In this document: piece by piece, positions 62,055 to 64,000 of the stretch
Layout of the letters: each line of letters opens with the position of its first letter
Numbering within the stretch: the first letter of the stretch is position 1
Assembly (NCBI RefSeq): GCF_905475465.1
Contig: NC_062236.1
Span: 11,108,001-11,172,000, forward strand
Reading direction: 5' to 3'
From: Pieris napi
Taxonomy: Eukaryota > Arthropoda > Insecta > Lepidoptera > Pieridae
Length of the DNA stretch: 64,000 nt
Translations under genes and position numbers: made by a program
Notes under the pieces: generated by a model
Databases searched by the model: none
Seen by the model: only the letters and a program-made list of their open reading frames with translations
What the model was told of the DNA's origin: nothing

Positions 62055-64000
62055 ATGGCTAGATTTATTGATAATATAAATAATGATATTGATAATATAA
62101 CAGTGGCAACTGCCTACAGTTGTGATATAAATAATTGTAATGATTTAGTAAAAAAATCAGGAAACTCCCTAAAAATTATAACACAAAATATCCGTAGCGT
62201 TTACAAAAATATTGATGCATTCTTGGCCCATATAGCTCGTCTGTACTTTGATCCAGATATAATAATTTTAACTGAATGCTGGTTAAACGATAATAAACCC
62301 ATACCCAGTCTCAAGGATTATAATTCTTATTTCACAAAAAAATGCTTAAATCAAAATGACGGTATTATAATTTATGCTAAACAAAATGTAAATTGCGAAA
62401 TTGAAGAACCTAATCCTAAAGATGCTAACTTTCTGCTAGCTAAAATAGTACCAGATATTGTACTTTTAGCTATTTATAGATCACCATCCTTTTACTACAC
62501 TGAGCGCTTTTTGAATGCTTTGAATGATATTGTTAAATCTATAAAATCTAAGAATATATTTTTAATAGGTGATATAAATATCGATATAAAACCTGGAAAC
62601 GGTGACAGAAACAGTAACTCTTACTTAAATTTAACCAGCGAATTGGGTTTTCTGCCAGGCCACACATATCCAACACGATTAAGCAATTGTCTCGATCATG
62701 TAATGGTTAAAACTGTTTTACAAACTAGTGTTATAGTTATAAATTCCACCGTAACTGATCACGACTCTATTCTAATAAATCTATCCCTTAACAGTAAACG
62801 GACTAATACTCAGTGCCCTTCCATTGTTGAAAGAGTAAATTTTAGTGAAGCTATAAAATATGTTGAATTGGCTGATTTTACTTTTATGACTAACAAGCAA
62901 GACGCCGAGTCTGCTGCGACTCGATTTGTTGAAATTCTGTCATCTGCTATTAAAGCTAACACTGAAAAAGTCCGTGTACCCAGGCGCAAAAAATCTCTTA
63001 AGCCCTGGATGACTCCGGGCCTACTTCGCTGTATCCGTCACCGGGATAAACTGCATCTTAATTTAAAAAGGGACCCCCAAAATGAAATTCTTAAAATAAC
63101 CTATAAAAGGTACAGGAATTTTTGTTGCTCATTACTTAGAAAATTGAAGCGCGAACACGATAAATTCTTATTAAAAAGTGCAAAATCAAATAAAGAAACC
63201 TGGGCTGCAATAAAATATGTCACCGATAGTTCAAGTAAAAAATCTTCTGCCGATGAGTTAATTAGGAATTGTAACGCATTGGATGCGGTTGAGGACATAA
63301 ATAGTTATTTTTCTAATGTTGGTAGAGAGCTAGCTGAAAAACTTACAGGGTGTAAGTATAACTACATATGTACAAGATCTAATTGCTTGACTAACTCCTT
63401 CGTACTAATGCCACCAGATGAGGGTGAGGTGGAATCTCTCATCTTAAGCTTAAAAAATGATTGTGCCACTGGTTGGGACTCTATACCAGCTCGATTTCTA
63501 AAAATGGTAAGACATGTCATTGTATCGCCGCTTACTATCTTGTTTCAGACATGTTTTAGGGAAGGCTGCTTTCCAAAAGTCTTTAAAAGGTCTCTCATTA
63601 CTCCTGTTCACAAGGGTGGGGCACGGGATTGTGTTGCAAACTACAGACCGATTTCTGTGCTTACAGCACTATCAAAAATCCTAGAAAAGATGCTTAACGT
63701 GAGGTTAATACAGTTTTTAAATCGGTACAATATTCTGTCCAGCTCACAATTTGGTTTCAGAATGGGTATGTCAACAGAAGACGCTGTGGGTAGCTTGATT
63801 GAGTTTGTCACAGAAAAACTTGACAGGAAACAAAAGTGCCTTGGTGTCTTCCTCGATCTTGCCAAGGCATTTGATACCGTCTCAATACCTATACTTGTGG
63901 ACAAATTGGAGCGAATTGGAATAAGAGACTCAGCCCTGCTTATTTTTAAAGATTTCCTTAGTGGTCGGGTGCAAAGGGTTAAGATTAATAATTATATTAG
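62055..64000 (+). CDS. LINE endonuclease/reverse transcriptase, cut by the window end
   Basis: An open frame of 648 codons starts at the ATG at 62055 (MARFIDNINNDIDN) and reaches the window end without a stop. It encodes an APE endonuclease (ITQNIRSVYKNID, LTECWL, LIGDINIDI, VTDHDSILI) and the first half of a reverse transcriptase (FKRSLITPVHKGG, NYRPISVLTALSK, SQFGFRMGMSTEDA, FLDLAKAFDTVS). The catalytic YADD motif would lie beyond 64000. It is a different family from the LINE at 45-49 kb, with little sequence in common outside motifs. Probably CR1/L2/jockey group; clade not determined. No ORF1 is evident upstream. Confidence 0.9.
   Translation, partial: MARFIDNINNDIDNITVATAYSCDINNCNDLVKKSGNSLKIITQNIRSVYKNIDAFLAHIARLYFDPDIIILTECWLNDNKPIPSLKDYNSYFTKKCLNQNDGIIIYAKQNVNCEIEEPNPKDANFLLAKIVPDIVLLAIYRSPSFYYTERFLNALNDIVKSIKSKNIFLIGDINIDIKPGNGDRNSNSYLNLTSELGFLPGHTYPTRLSNCLDHVMVKTVLQTSVIVINSTVTDHDSILINLSLNSKRTNTQCPSIVERVNFSEAIKYVELADFTFMTNKQDAESAATRFVEILSSAIKANTEKVRVPRRKKSLKPWMTPGLLRCIRHRDKLHLNLKRDPQNEILKITYKRYRNFCCSLLRKLKREHDKFLLKSAKSNKETWAAIKYVTDSSSKKSSADELIRNCNALDAVEDINSYFSNVGRELAEKLTGCKYNYICTRSNCLTNSFVLMPPDEGEVESLILSLKNDCATGWDSIPARFLKMVRHVIVSPLTILFQTCFREGCFPKVFKRSLITPVHKGGARDCVANYRPISVLTALSKILEKMLNVRLIQFLNRYNILSSSQFGFRMGMSTEDAVGSLIEFVTEKLDRKQKCLGVFLDLAKAFDTVSIPILVDKLERIGIRDSALLIFKDFLSGRVQRVKINNYI

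Noticed and set aside
1..64000. A new multi-gene system such as a defence island or biosynthetic cluster
   Set aside because: All long frames are explained by crb, the NOA1-type GTPase and transposable elements; nothing else shows gene clustering.

Overview
This is a window of an AT-rich insect genome. The proteins are animal proteins. The interspersed repeats (a tRNA-headed SINE ending in a 'gcgccactgat'-type tail, jockey and CR1-like LINEs, Helitrons with CTAG ends, PIF/Harbinger MITEs) look lepidopteran, so a moth or butterfly is the most probable source. The order is an inference from repeat style and no species is claimed.

Left half (about 2.3-36.9 kb): one large gene on the minus strand, the cell-polarity gene crumbs (crb). 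I could join 39 consecutive internal exons, all with AG/GT borders and compatible phases, giving 6246 coding bases (2082 codons). They encode the end of a signal peptide, an N-terminal laminin-G-like (LG) region, about 21 EGF repeats, LG, EGF, LG, EGF(s), LG and five more EGFs. The last exon in the window ends inside an EGF at 2348, so the transmembrane segment and short cytoplasmic tail lie left of the window. The start-codon exon is not certain; a 16-base candidate lies at 60298-60313.

Inside one crb intron (between exons at 21505-21612 and 25138-25279) lies a complete three-exon gene on the plus strand (22535-24946) for a mitochondrial, circularly permuted GTPase of the NOA1/YqeH family (704 aa).

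The crb introns are loaded with mobile DNA: about nine SINE copies, a hAT-type MITE with an 8-bp target duplication, two Harbinger-type MITEs or relatives, Helitrons (one sitting in a MITE whose unfilled relative is 5 kb away), LINE 3' fragments and a long-arm foldback element.

Right half (about 37-64 kb): no confident host coding exon. It holds a two-gene Harbinger relic (39564-40955), a LINE with both ORFs open on the minus strand (about 45.12-49.5 kb), a complete but inactivated Harbinger transposon with 42-bp terminal repeats (55595-57992), and a second LINE whose ORF runs open off the right end (62055-64000). If the candidate first crb exon is right, most of this half is the first crb intron; otherwise it is upstream flank.

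I found no new defence, toxin or regulatory system. The most useful observations are the nested NOA1 gene, the candidate signal-peptide exon, the filled/empty Helitron site pair, the two Harbinger elements, an intron-retention frame joining a crb EGF to LINE sequence, and several near-perfect hairpins of unknown origin.
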